A stretch of 64,000 bases of DNA from Pisaster brevispinus (taxonomy: Eukaryota; Echinodermata; Asteroidea; Forcipulatida; Asteriidae), in NCBI GenBank assembly GCA_023634235.1, contig JAMKCF010000006.1, forward strand, positions 8,338,172 to 8,402,171, read 5' to 3'. This document shows, one piece after another, positions 1 to 13,900 of the stretch. Position numbers and translations under genes: made by a program. The number at the start of each line of letters is the position of its first letter. Within the stretch, counting starts at the first letter, position 1. Below the pieces are notes generated by a model, which saw only the letters and a list, made by a program, of their open reading frames with translations, was not told the DNA's origin and searched no databases.

Positions 1-495
1 TCGGTCAGCCGCTTTCACTCAAATGTATTTTGGTCTGATTCCCTGTATTCACAGAGTTGCGCACTGAATGTTTCATATAACTTTTGTAACAAGGGATCAG
101 ACTTGGTCTGGTTCCATGTGATAACAGAAAATAAATACAAGTGCAGTGGATGATACTGGGTGACAGGTGACCAGAGTAGGTGGGGTCTTTTGTCACAACA
201 GGGAAATTAATTATTCATATTTATTTGATCAATTTTTTATTTATTTATTTTTTTTTTTTAATGGATTTTTCTACTTCATGTACTTGGTCTTTAACATATT
301 AATCAACATTATTCAGAAAACTTTTGCATTGACTAACCAGTGGGTTCAGCTGGCTTGTCATATCATCATCACACACCTGCCAGCTTTTTCACTGGTCCTT
401 GTTTTAAGGTTTCTCTTCAACTCGGTCATTTGTATGGCGCCTGAGGGCGCAATTTCATATTAACTATAATAATTTTTGCTTTTTTCTTTCTCCAG
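1..495. other. Non-coding sequence upstream of the SNCAIP translated exon
   Basis: No coding region is supported. The stretch ends in a strong splice acceptor (pyrimidine-rich CTTTCTCCAG, AG at 494-495), so it is the intron before the first translated SNCAIP exon and at least one untranslated exon lies further left. Positions about 300-430 match a dispersed repeat also seen at 2552-2755 and 61814-62030 (shared block around CAGCTTTTTCACT). Confidence 0.6.
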
Positions 496-611
496 TGAGG
501 ATGTGTACGGATGCTAACAACGAAAAGATATATTTCCAAACTCACTATGACATGAAGTGCTAGTCATCACTCCATGTTTGATACATCAAGCACCTTGAAT
601 GGAGGCTAACC
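496..611 (+). promoter_or_regulatory. SNCAIP 5' leader with upstream ORFs
   Basis: Untranslated part of the first translated exon, between the acceptor at 495 and the ATG at 612. It contains four upstream ATGs. uORF1 is 501-563 (20 codons plus TAG), uORF2 is 511-555, and uORF3 is 574-609, ending three bases before the main start. uORF4 is 599-634 and overlaps the main start out of frame. The main ATG sits in a good context (AACCATGG). The layout predicts that reaching 612 needs leaky scanning or reinitiation. The ORFs are visible; their translational effect is inferred. Confidence 0.6.
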
Positions 612-668
612 ATGGAGGAGTCAGAGGTCATTGACATTGATGACCTCCTTGGATCTGGTGTTGCTCTG
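612..668 (+). CDS. SNCAIP: SNCAIP coding exon 1 (residues 1-19)
   Basis: Encodes MEESEVIDIDDLLGSGVAL and ends in phase 0 at CTG before GTAAGT. This ATG was chosen because it has the best context in the exon, it is the only one in frame with exon 2, and the acidic I/L-D-I/L-D pattern matches the start of human synphilin-1. Confidence 0.8.
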
Positions 669-3600
669 GTAAGTTTGAGATCCAAGTCTGATTTTAAAAG
701 ACCTTGCATTTTTTTTTTATGAAACTAATTTCTGGTAATAAAACCAAGGTTGCCTCATACATGTAAGTGAACTTAATCACGCAAGTGCGCAAGCCTGACA
801 AAATTGTGAACAAGGGTGCTTGCTATGTGAACCAGAAACACAGGGGTTAATCCGTACTCTTCCACTATAAGTGTTCTGGGTTCTTTTATGCGCAGTACCA
901 ATCATAGTACACAGGACCTAATGCTTAACGCTCCATCTGAAGGACAAAGCAATTATGGTGTAGCATCTTGGCGAATAAATTTTTTAAAAGTACATCAGCG
1001 CTTTTGCGCCGCCTGTCTTGCAGCTACGCGGCAGGAGAGGTTGAAAACCTTTTGAAAATGAAGGCGAATTCAAGCCATTTGGTCCATTTTGCACTTATTT
1101 TTTTGTGTGTGCACCTTTATTTCTTTTCTTTTTTTTGGGGGGGGAGATGTTTTCTTCTTCTTTTTGGGGGGGTTTCGGCCATCAGCCGAAACCACCTTTG
1201 TTTTCGTCGAGATTTTTATTTTTTTTTCACTATTATTATTCTTCTTTCCGAAAAAGTCTCATAGCATTTACACATGAAATTTGTTAGCGTTCGATCTCAG
1301 GAACTACAGTCTTAAAAGACACAAACAATACATCAAATGAAAGCCTGTGCTCTAACTTAGATCAAGCAGTAGTTCGATCAAGGATTTTTTAATCCTTTGA
1401 TGACGATATTAACGATTTAAAAACACGTATCGTCAACAAAGCATGATCGTCGTGTGTGTGTACATTGCACGTAATTTACGCTGTACATCGCATACGGCCA
1501 TCACTCCACACAGCCATTGCTTCTCACGCTAGGCATCGTAACACGCTGCACACGGCCAGACCCACACAGCCCATTGTCCACGCGCATGGCATCGTTCGAC
1601 CTTTGTACCGTTCATTTTGGTTCGCTGCTTCGCTTCTACAGTTAACGGTGCACCTGTATAGCGCCCTCTTGTTTGTGGAGAGTCCTCGAACTTAATACGG
1701 AAGTGTTTTGGGATATTAGTAGCGGTTTGTTCTCGCACAATTTCATTGCATTCTCCCACCACAATTTATTTCAAGGTCTGTACGGTATAGCTTTTTAATT
1801 ACTTTAGCATTGGCATGGTAGTTTATTATTTACAATTATTTAAAACTTTATATCGTCTGAACCATAACGTAAAAGAGTTATAATTTTTGTACCGTCTTGT
1901 AGCTTATAACAAAGTTCGTACGAAAAACGTGTTTTCATCATCGTGATGTCATCAGGTGTCAAATTAATTGTCAGAGAAATACAGTCAAGAAGATTTGTGT
2001 TAATAAACGAATCCTACTCGATCAGCCCAAGTAAGGGTTCTTTAAGGGAGTGTTTCACAGGTGTGAAATTCAACTCCTGAGTGGGAACATCGAACCCTCA
2101 ATAAATTCAGTATGATCTACTACAGCCAAATCAAGCCAAAGGTATTTTAGTTGCAAAGATATGCATACATGCATGTTTCGTGTACTCCATTCAAGTGCTG
2201 TGTTACTATAATATGTACATAGAGAATGTTGTAGACTCCTTGACTTCAGCAGACCCGTATTATCATGGGTGAAATTCTCTACGATGCTTTCCATTCAATT
2301 ACAAAGCACTTGACTTTTTTAGAATCGTCTACAAATTATTACATTTTTACATTTAGACCTTATATTCCCCCCGGCCCTTCCCTATCAGTAAGCACTGAGT
2401 AACTCTAGGGCTCTTGAAGCAGCATCTTGAATTGATATGGTCTCTGTTTTACAATTTCGCAAAACCACAGGACACTGTGGAAAAAATGAGGTGGGGGGGG
2501 GGAGATGAAAAAAAAAAGCCTGATGTGATGGAAGGAGTTAGATGACCTTTATCAGGGTTTGCCCTTAACTTTTGCAGTGACTTGCCATCAGGACCAGGTA
2601 GCTTGTTGTTTCACTAGTCAGTCAGCTTTTTCACTAGTCCATATTTCAAATGAAATAGGGATGCATTTCAACACTGAACTAGCCAGCCTTACTTCTTGGA
2701 GAGAATTAATCCATTGTTTTAACCAGCGTTTGGCCAGCGGACCCACTGTAAAGGGAGAAAGCTGCTTTGAAACAGATTATTAAAAAAATTATTTTTCCTT
2801 TTTTTTTTCTTCTCAGGGACAGCAAGAGGCAGAAGAGTATGACTTTGAGAACTTCCCCAATGATGGCGATCCGACACCCACCCCTGAGAGATCTATAAAG
2901 GAAACAGTTGCTGACTTCCCTTCAAGCAGCCTTTCAGTACAGCAAGGTTCGTACCACAGAACAAAAAGGCTCTGTGTTAACCACTTCATGTGGATGTTCT
3001 GAAGAAAAGTTCCGTGCCCACCCACAGTTTCATTTTTCAGACTCTTTTGGAGCTTCTTGACTAGTTGTTTTCTTTTGAAAATACGGTTGCCACAATAACT
3101 CCGGGAAAGGGATCTTGCAGGGCAAGTTTTCCAGGACTTGTTGTCGCTCTTCGTGCAGATGAAATGAAGCGTATCACAATACATATAGGTGCCTGCCTCA
3201 GCAGGCTAAAAACTGGAAATCAGGGGTGGATAAATATGTCAGTCGCCTGCATGTAATCAAAAAGTTGAGGAAAAACGAAAGTTGTTCCGGTGTTAAAAAA
3301 AAACTTTCGCTGTAAATCTGGCCAAAAAAAATTGTGTCTAAATACGTCATTCGGCGTGAAGTGGTTACACCTGGGTTATGGTGAAGTGTTTTTCTCAAGG
3401 GCACAAGTGTCATGACCAGGAACCAAACCCACACTCCAATGATTCAACCATCAGAACTTGAGTCTGATGCAGTAGCCGCTAGCCCATGACACTGCACTCA
3501 CTCTGTGCAATTTGTTGTTAAATAGCCTGAAAAAGTCTTTAAAAACATAAACCCTGTATACATTGCCCCCTGTACTCAATAAAACTTCCTACTAAATTGA

Positions 3601-6600
3601 AGGAACAAATATGACAAATTTTTCTCAAGACGGTGTTTGTCTTTTTCAATGACAGCGTTAGGTGTATAGCTCAGTCTAATTTTTGTTTTATTTCCAGGAA
3701 ATTTAGGACTGGTTTGCGTAGTTCGATGTTCTACCATCCTTTTATCGAATTGTCTGATATTTCTACAGTTTATGCAGAGAAAAATTCCCTCAAGATGAAC
3801 GTACTTCAAGCAGGCTTCCGTGGTATTTAGAAAGTCCAAATGTGATTTAAATGAATAATTGTATTTTCAGTTTATTTTTGTAAGTTTGTGGTTTGTATGT
3901 TGCAGGTGGTTTGAAGCAGAACAACCGCCCTTTGAGGAATGTACAGTCAAAAACATCCCTGGAGGAGGAGTTGAAAAAGCTGTTTCTTACCTCAAAGTCA
4001 TCAAAGAGGAAAGTGGAGGTCCGAGAACAGAGCCTTGTGGTCAACAACAATGTACCTGAAAAAGGCGACCAGAGTGGGAGTTATTCAGACAGCAAAGCAA
4101 CTCAAAATGAGGCACTTGTTGATGCTCTCATCCAGGGAGAGTTGGCAGACGGGGTTCTGTCAGATGAGGAGCTCTCCATCGACGTGAACTCTGAAGAACT
4201 CCGGCAGTTTATTCTGGAGTTTGAAGCCAGCAACGAGGAAATTCCAGCTAAGAGCCCCTCTCCGGATGGTCAGAGACCAAAGCAAAGGATCAACATCAAC
4301 CACAGGCATTCCCAAAGTGATGATCAGGACAGTCTGAATTCCTCCATCAGCACCACGGAGTCCCGAGATGGCAGCCTTACATCCAGTTTGGCGTCCAGCG
4401 ACATCCACCTATCCCCAGTTCGGACCAAGCATAAGGTCCCAAGGGGGAAGACTGTACGCTTCCTCATGTCAAACCTCCTTAGAAACAACAAGGCCCCACA
4501 TCATAATCATTCTGGTCGCACCTCGGGGTCCGACGATGACTCTCGGGACTCCAAAACCCGTCCAAAGGAAAGGAACAAAAAGAAAGACAAAGAGGAACGA
4601 GATAGAGACCGTATTGCCAACAAACATTTCAAACATTTTAAGTCTCAGCAAGTATCATCATCCTCTGGCAAATTCATGACCCCATCAACTGGTCAGCCCA
4701 GAAGACCCGGAGACTCACCCCAGGACGATAAGACACAATCAAGGGTCCAGTTGTCGACAGCTACCTTGGCAACTCCTGTAAGCCCTGGAGCTAGAGATAA
4801 CACCCTCCCTAAGCAGCTTATACAAGCTGCCACCAGAGGGGACTTGCAGGTTCTGGTGAGTTTACTCTTTAGACTACAAATTTTGAAGAATAGCTTTCCT
4901 TTATTTTGCTGTAAAGAATAACAGTGCCTGCTTTGGTTGGTCATGGATTTTTGTTCCTTTGCTTATTTCACTGACCATCTTTTTTTTAAAGAGGCGATTT
5001 TACCTCTTATTAGGCCTGCATGTTAAGTAATACATGACATTTACATGGAACTGCTCTTGTACTTATAATATTCAATTGGATACAAAAGTTTGCCCCAAAA
5101 TAGGGGATCGAGATGTGCTTGATGATAATAAAACAAAACACATTTAGTGTTCCAATTTGCATAGTAATGTGCACTAGATACATTTGTGTCAAGCCACCCC
5201 AAAAAATAATAATAATATAAACATTCCCCAAAAGGAACTGTTATTTTGTATGGCTATCAAAACATTTTCTCCCTCAAAAGAAAATTGTTAATACTAAGTA
5301 AGCTGGAGCCTCAGAGCAGTTGTACATTGTATCTCGTTATTTCAGGCATACATAGTCGAGTTGTCTGGGAAGTGTACAGTAATCCTCTCTGCCTGTTTAA
5401 AATCTACTTTAGGTATTGATCATGGATAGAAGTTAGTTGTGTATTAGAAAGCCCAAGGCCTATTGCCCCAATTAAACATACATTTCAACTCCTTTTTGCA
5501 TAATGCAGGCAGAAAACACCACTGGCAACTGTCGGGTTATTAAAAATTATATATCCGGGGGGCGTCCCACATCAAAACTTTACTTTCATTATCCATACGT
5601 TTGTACAGGAGTTTTTGCTCGCGGCAAACGAGGGGTTGTCACAGGTGCGTGACAACCGCGGCAATACGCTGTTACATGCCGTGGCCAGACGGGGCCACGT
5701 TGACTGTCTGACTTGGCTGGCCTCGGGGGCCTGTGCGGGGTTGCTGTCCATGGAGAATGACGACTGTTTTACTGCAGCTGCCCTGGCTGTGAAAGTGAGT
5801 CAAAGCTATGAATAATTTAAAACGAATATTTTGTTCTTCAAGTCACGATGTAAATAGATTCCGAATTTGACATTCTGATGTGTGCATATTTTAATAACGA
5901 ACATGGATATGAGATGAATGTTTGGTACAAGGGAAATTCTTGAATGTTTTGTGAGTATTGGTTTCAGTTTATGCTACCTTGTTTTACAAAACTTGCATCA
6001 TGTGCAACCTAGAAGAAACCTGACAGTAGGGACAATGAGAAAGTTACTATTTTTCTAATGTAAGACAACGCAAACATCTTTCAACCTTTTTGTTTTTTTC
6101 TGTTAGAAATTTTATTTGGAAGTTTTTCTTCAGGATGACTTCAGTGAGTTTGGCAAATGAAAACCAAGTAACATTACCGCTTTGTATCTTTGACTCGAGA
6201 AACAAGTTTCTCCCCAAGTTGATCGGTTATTGATTTCAAATATTTCCAAAAAAAAATTAGTCCTGTATCTTTGTCAAAAATTGTGAAACATTTGCAATAG
6301 TTCTCTTAAAATGGTCAAGTTACATTTTTGTTGGGGGGGGTGTTTTTCTATTTTCACCTTTCAAAGCCTTCTCAATTTTTGTTGTTGATGTTTTGGATAT
6401 TCTCTGAATAAATTGATAAAATAATAACGTAATTTTTTTTTTAGCATGGCCAGTTAGCATGTTTGACATGGATGGTACAACACTCTGAGGCAAAGTCCGA
6501 GCTCCATGCCCAGGACAACCGCTGGTCCCTCCTTCATCTTGCTGCTAGATTTGGCCAGGAACCCTGCCTCCGTTGGCTGCTTGAGCTTATGCAGATGGAG

Positions 6601-9063
6601 GGTATCTCCCTAGACCAGACTGACCATAGCAACAACAGCCCAACCCACCTTTCCGCTAAGTATGGTCATCTGCCATGTCTTCAGGTATGTGTGACATCTC
6701 AAGGTCAACACACTTGTCTTAGCAGTGGGACTTTGCGCCGCAAGCTTGTCACCCGTCCACGAGTATGCAAAAGCTCATGTTGTGTTCAAAATATTCAAAA
6801 ATAAATGAAGAATAATTAGAGAGCATCTCAAAAGTCAGGGGCAAAAGAACATTCCTGTAGCAGAACCCCTTTTTTTGTTTAGGGGGGGGGAGGTTATTTG
6901 CACTAAAAATCACTGCCTGTCGGAGAGGATACAATTTTCATCAGATTTGAGTGCCGACCACTGCCAGGGTTGTAACCCTGGGCCCCTTATTCACCCACTC
7001 TTTTGCTCACTGACTCACTGACTCCCCTTTACGAATCTGTATCAACACCCACAGACCCTCACCTACTCACCCACGCTCTCGCTCACTTACTGACTCCCCT
7101 TTACGAACCTCTACCAACATCCACAGACCCTGGTGGAGTATAATTGCGACGTGACCCTACTCAACAAGAAGAAGCAGTCGCCGTTTACCCTAGCAACTAG
7201 ATACCACCATGTCACATGCGCTCAGTTCCTGGTGGTCGTGGAGACCTGCATCAAGCTGTCTACTGAGCTGACAGTCACACAGAGGCAGCTCAGAGAGTAA
7301 GTGTGACAAGCTTACCAGCATTTTAAAGTTTGTGTAGACCCTTTCTAGTCATTTTTCCTCCTACGTTTTCAGAGATGACTCTCACCCCTCATCGTGTTAT
7401 TTCAACTGGAATAATTTCTTTAATTGTTCTCCTTGATCCTGTGCAGGAGCCAGCAGGAGAAAGAGGCCCTCAGCAAGAAACTTAGAGAGGTAAAACTTTG
7501 TTTCATATTCAGTTTGTTTTTGTGACCATGTTTGCTTTCTGAGAGACTCAAAGGCAATTTCTGTGAAGGAAAGAGAAACAAGAAGTAACTATTTGTAAAC
7601 TTGCGGGTACAAGCATGTGTAAATACCGTCTGGGAGGAGTGTTGGCTGTGAGACAAGCCATCGGTTTTGGTCTTGACATTTCGAGCAGTGCACTCCGCTT
7701 GTCTTCAGGAGAATAAGCAGAGTAAACTGCTAACTCATTGAGACCATACCACCACCTCTATGTTAGAGCTAACACTCCCAAAAGCAGGCATGATATTCTC
7801 CCTACTTTACATTTCCGATTTGTTTGCCATCAGAAAAATCTGCAAAATTGTTATTAAATAGTGCTCATTGGTGTGTCGTGGCCGAGCGGCCGGACTCTGA
7901 TCAGCAGAGTGTGGGTTCCAGTCCTGTTCGTGACACTTGTGTCCTTAAGCAAGACACTTAACCATTATTGCTTCGTCCTTCAGATGGGACGTAAAGATGT
8001 TGGTCCTATAAGTTGTGTTATGCACGTACAATAACCCAGTTACTCTTCTCACTGTCACTGTTTCTGGCAGTGGCTGCTGTATGCCCCGCAGCACCTTGTA
8101 AACACTTACAAGGTGCTACATAAATGGGTCTCATAATTCAACAACTTCAAAACCTGTCTGGAAATAAATGATGATAAGTGCTTTGAGACGCCCTGAGATA
8201 AAGCGCTTTATAAAAACTAGTCTTTATTATCATTACTATCATTTGGCAAATTGAAATAAGAACTTGTGTAATGCAGGACAAATTCTTTCAGATATGAAAG
8301 AAAGCTTTCATAGTAAAAATTGTATTTAAAAGAAAATCACATATTTTTCTTTTAACGTCACTCAATAATTTACTTTCCTCCCGCTCAATTATGGTCTCTC
8401 TCTCCACCCCATAGGCCCTGTCTTGCACAGATGCCCTTGTCCACATGCAGAAGACTGACCTATCCCAGCGTATTGAACAAGTGCGTGGAGAGTACGTTGA
8501 CCTGACCAATCTACTGGTTCATCAATTAGACCAGATGCACAAACAGCAGACTCAGACTCATCCTGGCACTCAGCTTCCTGTATCCACATCAAGGTTTGTC
8601 CTGAAACGTTCATATCGGATCATGCTTTTTGGGGTTCTTGTTCTGCTTGACTGAAAAGTAGTATACAAATATAACATGGTTTGAGGGTGGACGGCTGATA
8701 TTAGCTCCCCCAGTATTGGAAGTTGACAAACAAGTTCCCGAGGCAAAGCGGAGTGGAGCCAAGGGAACAAATAAACATATCCCCAACAAACTGTATACCA
8801 TTGGAAAGAGCACATCATTCTCTCTAATATTTTTGCCATGTTTCCCATCTCATATCACTAGTAGTGAGAGTACAGGAAGTTTGAAGACTGCTTTTTCCAT
8901 TGCCGGTCCCCGTAGCTGGAACTCACTCCCCATTACTATCCGGAACGCTTCTTCTGTAGAGCAGTTTAAGGGACTCTTAAAAACACATCTGTTCAATCGT
9001 ACCCTCTAATTAGCTGTTCCGACTTAGCAGTCGGAACAGGTTTTGTTTTTGTTGGGATTATTA

Positions 9064-9095
<32 letters not shown>

Positions 9096-10925
9096 CTTTG
9101 TTTCTGTCAAAATTGCCATAGCTTTTGTACACGATTTTGTACGAACCTAAGCTCTAAAATAATAGATATGGGAGATTCAGATCTTACATCAAATTGAAGC
9201 TTAGAACATGAAATTATGCTAAGAGTAAAATTGTTCAAGTTCTTCATTAATTAGCTGAGTTATAATGACATGAATATTTAATTAGGCAATCTTGTTCCCA
9301 CCATATCTCAAGAAGTATATGTCTGATCCTCAAACTGTTTTCAAATATAGACTCGTCTTATTATGTAGCTCTGTAGCGTGGCAAAAAATTCATAAAACGT
9401 CATCAATGACGTCATTTGTTGGCGCGTTTTTGTTCTGTGTACAAAACACTTGGCGCTGAAAGGAAAAATGTTTTGACAGTTAAAAACACGATATTTTGAA
9501 TTAAAATTACGAATTAGTTTCCTAAATTACATAAACTGTTTTGAAAAGTTAATTGCTTTTAATAAGAGATGTTCCTGGTCATTAAAACTTATCAAAGTAT
9601 AGCAATTTCCACGATAATTAACGATTCAGTGACAAATCAGACACCAATGGCTTGGAGATAAGGTTCCGTTCATCGACTAAAAATGTAGTCAGGATGCCCT
9701 GCGACACAGAGAAAAATGCACGCGAAATGCCGTAACGAAATAGCCGACTTCTGGGTACCAGTCGCTGCACACTATTTATACAAAAATATCGCGTATTGAA
9801 ACGGTGGCTTGTGCATGTGTACATGTACGTCGTGATTATGTTGCCCAGGGCGCTCGACGATTTAGTCCCGGGCGCTACATTTGAATATTTAACTAGTTAA
9901 TCTTTGCAGCACCATATCTCAAGAAGTACACAGCCGATTTTCAAACTTTTATCAGTTATAGACTCCTTGGGCATTGGAGATTAGCTTTGGGAAAACGTGA
10001 CCCAATGTTGACCTTTATTTAGGGGTCAACCGGAAGTGGGACCATATCTCAAAAACTACACAACCGATTTTCAAACATTTTTCAGTTGTAGACTCCTTGG
10101 GCATTGGAGATTAGCTTTGGGAAACCGTGACCCAATGTTGACCTTTACTTAGGGGTCAACCAGAAGTGGGACCATATCTCAAGAACTACACGACCGATTT
10201 TCAAACTTTTTTCAGTTATAAACTCCTTGGGCACCAAAGTTCAACCTTGGGTAACCATGACCCCATGTTGACCTTTACTTCCGGGTCAACCGGAAGTGAG
10301 ACCGTATCTCAAGAACTACACAACCGATTTTCAAACTTTTTTTCAGTTATAGACTCCTTGGGCACCAAAGATCAGCCTTGGGTAACCATGACCCCATGTT
10401 GACCTTTACTAGGGGTCAACCGGAAGTGGGACCATATCTCAAGAACTACACAACCGATTTTCAATTTCTTTTCAGTTATAGATCCTTTGAGCATTCAAGA
10501 TTGAACGTGGGTAACCCTGACCCCATGTTGACCTTTACTTCCGGGTCAACTGGAAGTGGGCCTATATCTCAATAATTACTTAGCCAATTTTCTTTGTTTT
10601 CAGTTATAAACCCTTTGAGCATTGAAGATAAGCCTTGGGTTACCGTAACCCCATGTTGACCTTTAATTTCGGGTCAACTGGAAATGGAACCATATCGTTC
10701 AATCTTGAACTTAGGCTCACTTTAAATGTCTGGATCAATTGATCAAAGCACAACAAAACGGAACAGCTTTGTGTTTGTTCACAAACACTTAGTGTCTAGT
10801 TTGTATTTGATTCTGCTGTAATTCATGTATTTTTATGCTCTTATTTTGGATATTCTCATTTAGGTTTTGGGTTGCATTCTCCCCTAGCGCTTTGTATCCT
10901 TTGGAAAAGGCGCTTTATAAATATG

Positions 10926-10958
<33 letters not shown>

Positions 10959-13900
10959 TATTACAAAGAAAGACGCTAACTTCTTGTTCATTTTCCCGTA
11001 GTTTAGCGCTAACCCTGTAGTTAAGCAGATATGGGTTAGTTTGTATCAAGAAGTGGATACATTTGCCTATAATTTTGATGTTGTCCTCCCAAGGATAAGT
11101 AGCTCAGGCACTTCCAGAGGTCTGCAGATACCATACATGGGGACTTAGAAGGTGCTTTTATTTCCCGTATTAGCGAGGAGGATGTTCTGGTGTACAAGCA
11201 GAAAGCCAGTCAACTGGAGCAAGCTTGTTCAGACCTACAGGACCGAGACCAGAGACAGGAGGCGACAGGAGGCAACAAGGATCAGCTGCAGGAGATAGAG
11301 AGACGGTTAAGCCGCCTCCAGCCTCTGCCGACGAGTCCAATATGGCCGGCACCGGCCACCGTCCACAACCCTGGCTTAGCTCTGGACTCCATGAGGTACA
11401 TGTTCATGCTTTGGTCATTTTCTTGAATAGTACATTACTGCATATAAAGGGAAAATGTATTGATGTTGTAGATGCGTAATGCGCCAATACAGAGCTGCCA
11501 ACTCTCTAAGATTCTGCAGAAAGTTCCCTGAAAATAAACCCATCTTTCCATGCACTGGTGAACAAATTTGAAAATCTCCCTGATTACGGAAATTCTCCCT
11601 GTTATGTTGAATGTAATTCTAAATGTTTTCCCCAGATTGTTCTACAAAATCTTCCCGATGGCAAGATGCAAATGTCAGCAGCTCTGGCCTTATAAAGTCA
11701 TTGTAGATGGGTCATCTATCTACCCCAACATTGTATGAATTTTTCAAATGGACACACGCTCTGGCAAAACCCAAAATTTCTCTGTATTTACTGTGATGTG
11801 TAACAGCCATATAAAAGATCCACAATTGACCCCAGAGACCAATTTGAGATTTTCATGTCACATGCGGCAGCTGTCTGCCATGCTCGCCATTTTGGGGGCT
11901 TAAGCAGAAAATAATGCTTAACAATTTCCTGCTAAGCAAAAATGAGCAGGATACCAGTCACAAATTGTACACGTGACATGGTAGTTTGGCTGGTAATCTT
12001 ATTCTGGTAAGCAAAATTTTATTGTGCTTAGCAAATTTTTGTGCTTAAGCAGCTCTATGAAATTGGGCCCTGTACAAACTATGGTAAGCGTTTAAACTCC
12101 CCATCACCTAAAATGCGCACTACACTGTACAACACACTGGGACATTCACTCCCAAAATAGCGCAACCAAGATTATGATCATGTGATGATGACGTCAGGTG
12201 AAGTGAGTCAATTAATTGTCTCTAGATTCTGATTGAAAAAGACAAATTCTGAATCATTAGATGAACATCCTCGGGTTTTTGTTGTTGATAAATACCAAGA
12301 TCTCACTCGGGTCCAAGACTTGGGTCAAGGTTTTAGGGTTTTGCCAGAGCCAGGCCCAAATTTGGTTATTTAAGAGCGCAAGTCTTTACAATTGGTATGG
12401 TTTGCTTTCCTAACCCACTACTTTCATGATATGTAGATGATGAATGTTTATTGTAGTTTTAACTTTAGAATTCAGCAAAAATACTAACCATCAGATAAAT
12501 GTACCCAATGCTTTTTATTTCTTAGTGTATTGACAGTCTGTGTTCCAATTATTTTGCACCTGTTTATGTCTGATGAGCAGAGCATATTGTTTGAAACGTC
12601 CAGTGAATCTCCGGTTCTTTCAGAACCACATGTACTCACAAAAGAGATATTTAATCTCTTTGGTGTTATCGCAAACACTGTTCCTCCAGTCCTCCTCCAT
12701 GCATACCTTCAAATCAGTCTTTATATTATTTAAATTGTATAACAGGTGGACGTTGAGATCTGTTAGTCAATTTGCATACCAAGGTCTTCAGAGATGTGGA
12801 GCCCTGATGGAAGTGTTGTAAAAATGGTGTCATGTTATGGTGCCCTTCTTTAATATGTGGCAACTCCGCAATAATTTTGTTGATATAATTATTCCCAAAA
12901 CATCTTTATTTTATTTTTTGCTTAACACACATCGTTGTCTGGGTAAAACAGAAATAATATTCTATATCCCTGATGCAAATTTAGCGTCTATTAAAATATT
13001 GTCATGTTCATTTTGTATTTTTAAAAGTATTTTTCTATTTCATGTTTTATGATTTTTTGTAGTTTAAACGTACATTTGTAATGAATGCAATTCAGCGTCT
13101 AGGATTGCAATGTTCAGTAAATAAGTAAATTTCTGGTTTTTAAATATACACCCTATATTAAAAAAGTAATAATCCACAAATGAAACTGACTGGTTACATT
13201 TTACATTAATTTTGGGTTGAACAAAGAAAAATTGACTAGAGAGGGACTTGAACCTGGCACTCTACCAACTGATCTATCAGAAGCCGTTCAACCTGTAACT
13301 GCCGTATAGCCAGGGATGGACAAAGATATTGACAAAATAAAGAGACTGCCAACATTAGGGCTAGATAGGTAGGGTGCCGGCACGTTAATCCGGAGGTCGC
13401 AGGTTCAAGTCCTCCTCTAGTCAAGTTTTCTTTGTTCAGTCCAAATTATATTTTAAAAGGTTGAAGGTTCAACAGTTACTCATTTTTGTTTTTTGTATTT
13501 TTCCAGAACTCGCCTTAGTGAGGTGAATCATCAGATATCCACTCTCAACCATGTGAGCCCAAGCCTTGCATCGGACAACCTAGACACTCTCAGCCTGAGC
13601 AGCAGCTATGCCTCTTCCCTCAGTTCATCATCATCATCGTCCCTAATGACTGGAATGGTACAGTCCTCCCCCGGGCACTTGGCCAAGAAACGAAGGGTGT
13701 CGTGGAATGAGGAACTCTCCCAAAAGGGGTCTTTGGATCATGAAGATGTATTTTCAAAGACAAGCGTTGCAAACAGTAAAACAACTCCATTCAATAATGT
13801 TAAAGGCTATGAATCAAAACCACCTGACTCGTCGAGAAGTTCTGAAGATCAAAGGTTGAGTCCCGTTTCAGTGGCTGATCAAAAAAGCAAGAACTTCACA

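Larger units (their letters stand above)
669..2816 (+). other. SNCAIP intron 1
   Basis: No coding signal. It contains a hairpin/TTA-type repeat module (1165-1440), a dispersed repeat (2552-2755) and poly-T/poly-G tracts. 1441-1765 is relatively CpG-rich with CACACGGCC-like motifs but has no recognisable gene. The acceptor is a long T/C tract ending TTCTCAG at 2816. Confidence 0.7.
8594..11107 (+). other. SNCAIP intron 8, filled with retroelement sequence
   Basis: Contains a non-LTR reverse-transcriptase tail (8716-9100), a hairpin and ATT tract, a 130-bp tandem repeat (9905-10700) and a LINE-like 3' end with (TTA)n (10790-10965). Very little of the intron appears unique. Confidence 0.7.
11396..13506 (+). 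other. SNCAIP intron 9
   Basis: Holds a dispersed repeat (11480-11690, related to 17370-17550), a foldback element (11891-12072), a possible LINE-like 3' end near 12850-13140 and a tRNA-like inverted element (13209-13446). No coding signal. Confidence 0.65.
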
